Assembly: GCA_025355395.1 (NCBI GenBank)
Contig: JANXZT010000069.1
Location: 1 to 5,898 of the forward strand
Source: Betaproteobacteria bacterium
GTDB lineage: Bacteria > Pseudomonadota > Gammaproteobacteria > Burkholderiales > Casimicrobiaceae
Direction: 5' to 3'
Length of the DNA stretch: 5,898 nucleotides
In this document: one piece after another, positions 5,329-5,898 of the stretch
How positions within the stretch are numbered: position 1 is the stretch's first letter
Layout: every line of letters begins with the position of its first letter
Position numbers and translations under genes: made by a program
Notes under the pieces: model-generated
The model's input: the letters and a program-made list of their open reading frames with translations, nothing else
Told to the model about the DNA's origin: nothing
Database searches by the model: none

Positions 5329-5649
5329 CAAGTTCCTGCAGGTCGGGCGTCCAGCCTGCGCCAACGCCGAGCGTGACGGCGGCGACGAGGCCGGCAGGTC
5401 GCAGGGCTGGATGGCTTATCGACGACAAGTCCGCCCGCACGCCGGGCCCGGACGCAGCTGAAGCCCGCGCCTTGACGCGCCAAAGGCCGGTCGAGGGAAC
5501 TGCCTGCGGTGCCCCAGGGTCGAATCAGCGCACGGGCCCTGCGACCCGGGATGGCTTGTGGGCCGCAAAACAATCCGCCCGTCCATCACGCCCAGGGCGT
5601 CGTGGCCGGCCATCAGCCGGCGACGGCGTGTAGCGCTACGACGACAACC
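5329..5649. other. Intergenic region without a convincing gene
   Basis: About 320 bp lie between the SET gene and the last gene. They contain several short palindromes (CCTGCAGG 5335-5342, TGGCCGGCCA 5603-5612, GTAGCGCTAC 5630-5639) but no tRNA, no clear promoter and no ribosome binding site. Open frames on both strands give only Pro/Arg/Ala-rich products resembling no family. The frame of the next gene stays open upstream to an ATG at 5551, so part of this stretch could be an unlikely 33-codon N-terminal extension. Confidence 0.5.
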
Positions 5650-5898
5650 ATGCTCCGCCGCCTTCGCTCGATCAGCCTGCCGCTGCGCTTCATTGCGCCG
5701 CTCACGCTCACCCTCGCCGTCCTCGCGTACGCCATCGTGCCACTGGTCGACAGCCTCACGTTGCGCTGGTGGACCAGCGACCTCGATATTCGTGCCCGGC
5801 TGATCGCCAACACGATGCAGGACCAACTCGGTGAGCTCGTGGCGCAGGAAGCGGGCACCCAGATCAACACCGTCTTCACGCGCGCCCTGCAGGACGAG
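5650..5898 (+). CDS. Probable membrane-anchored trehalose-6-phosphate synthase, N-terminal part (cut by window edge)
   Basis: ATG 5650 opens a frame that runs to the window end (83 codons). A short basic N-terminus (MLRRLRSIS) leads into one transmembrane helix at about 10-33 (LPLRFIAPLTLTLAVLAYAI), then VPLVDSLTLRWWTSDLDIRA, LIANTMQDQL and an acidic helical stretch ending FTRALQDE. This pattern (LRF-hydrophobic-VPLVD-LTLRW--DLDIR--LIA-T-Q) is what I recall from the proteobacterial fusion proteins in which a membrane sensor/HAMP-type segment precedes a trehalose-6-phosphate synthase (OtsA-like, GT20) domain. That enzyme makes trehalose-6-phosphate from UDP-glucose and glucose-6-phosphate for osmotic and desiccation protection. 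The catalytic part is outside the window, so the enzyme assignment is an inference from the N-terminus. A different HAMP-type membrane protein is the main alternative. No clear ribosome binding site precedes the ATG. Confidence 0.6.
   Translation, partial: MLRRLRSISLPLRFIAPLTLTLAVLAYAIVPLVDSLTLRWWTSDLDIRARLIANTMQDQLGELVAQEAGTQINTVFTRALQDE

Noticed and set aside
5500..5535. GGGTCGAATC resembling a tRNA T-loop
   Set aside because: No pairing T stem, anticodon arm or acceptor stem can be folded around it.
1..5898. CRISPR arrays, insertion sequences, rRNA, tRNA or prophage genes
   Set aside because: No regularly spaced repeats, transposase motifs, terminal inverted repeats or structural RNA signatures were seen anywhere in the window.

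Overview
The window is G+C-rich bacterial DNA with short intergenic gaps. The gene set is a folE C-terminus, a general-stress-like protein with glycine-zipper regions, a RimK-like ATP-grasp/GCS2 pair, a DUF2231 membrane protein, a stand-alone SET-domain protein and the membrane-anchored N-terminus of a probable trehalose-6-phosphate synthase. This combination fits a betaproteobacterium (Burkholderiales/Rhodocyclales type) best. A gammaproteobacterium cannot be excluded, and no single gene here fixes the genus.

Layout, left to right: (1) the last 42 codons of folE (+), cut by the window edge. (2) A short decayed fragment of a YbdL-type PLP aminotransferase (+), with an in-frame stop. (3) Two genes on the minus strand: a 390-aa stress-type protein (1696 to 524), then a 52-aa single-pass membrane protein (455 to 297). 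A clear intrinsic terminator lies between them and ends only a few bases before the ribosome binding site of the small gene. (4) A plus-strand pair joined by an ATGA overlap: a damaged RimK-like ATP-grasp ORF (to 2752) and an intact GCS2-type carboxylate-amine ligase (2749-4002). (5) A minus-strand DUF2231 membrane protein (4541-4089), convergent with the GCS2 gene. (6) A plus-strand SET-domain lysine methyltransferase (4822-5307) with a hairpin directly after its stop. (7) About 340 bp without a convincing gene. (8) The first 83 codons of a membrane-anchored protein that looks like the HAMP/trehalose-6-phosphate synthase fusion (5650 to the edge).

The most notable point is the ATP-grasp/GCS2 module. 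These two families are commonly neighbours and are thought to be amide-bond-forming enzymes acting together on an unknown peptide-like product. Here the GCS2 partner looks complete. The ATP-grasp partner has lost its usual N-terminal RLAN region and, by comparison with the family, about 45-50 residues of the ATP-binding core, yet the reading frame and the translational overlap are preserved. With the aminotransferase fragment beside folE, this suggests a region that is losing genes. I do not see a wholly new system. The better leads are the damaged but still open ATP-grasp gene, the terminator placed just before the small membrane gene, and a possible sigma-54-type promoter for the stress gene.
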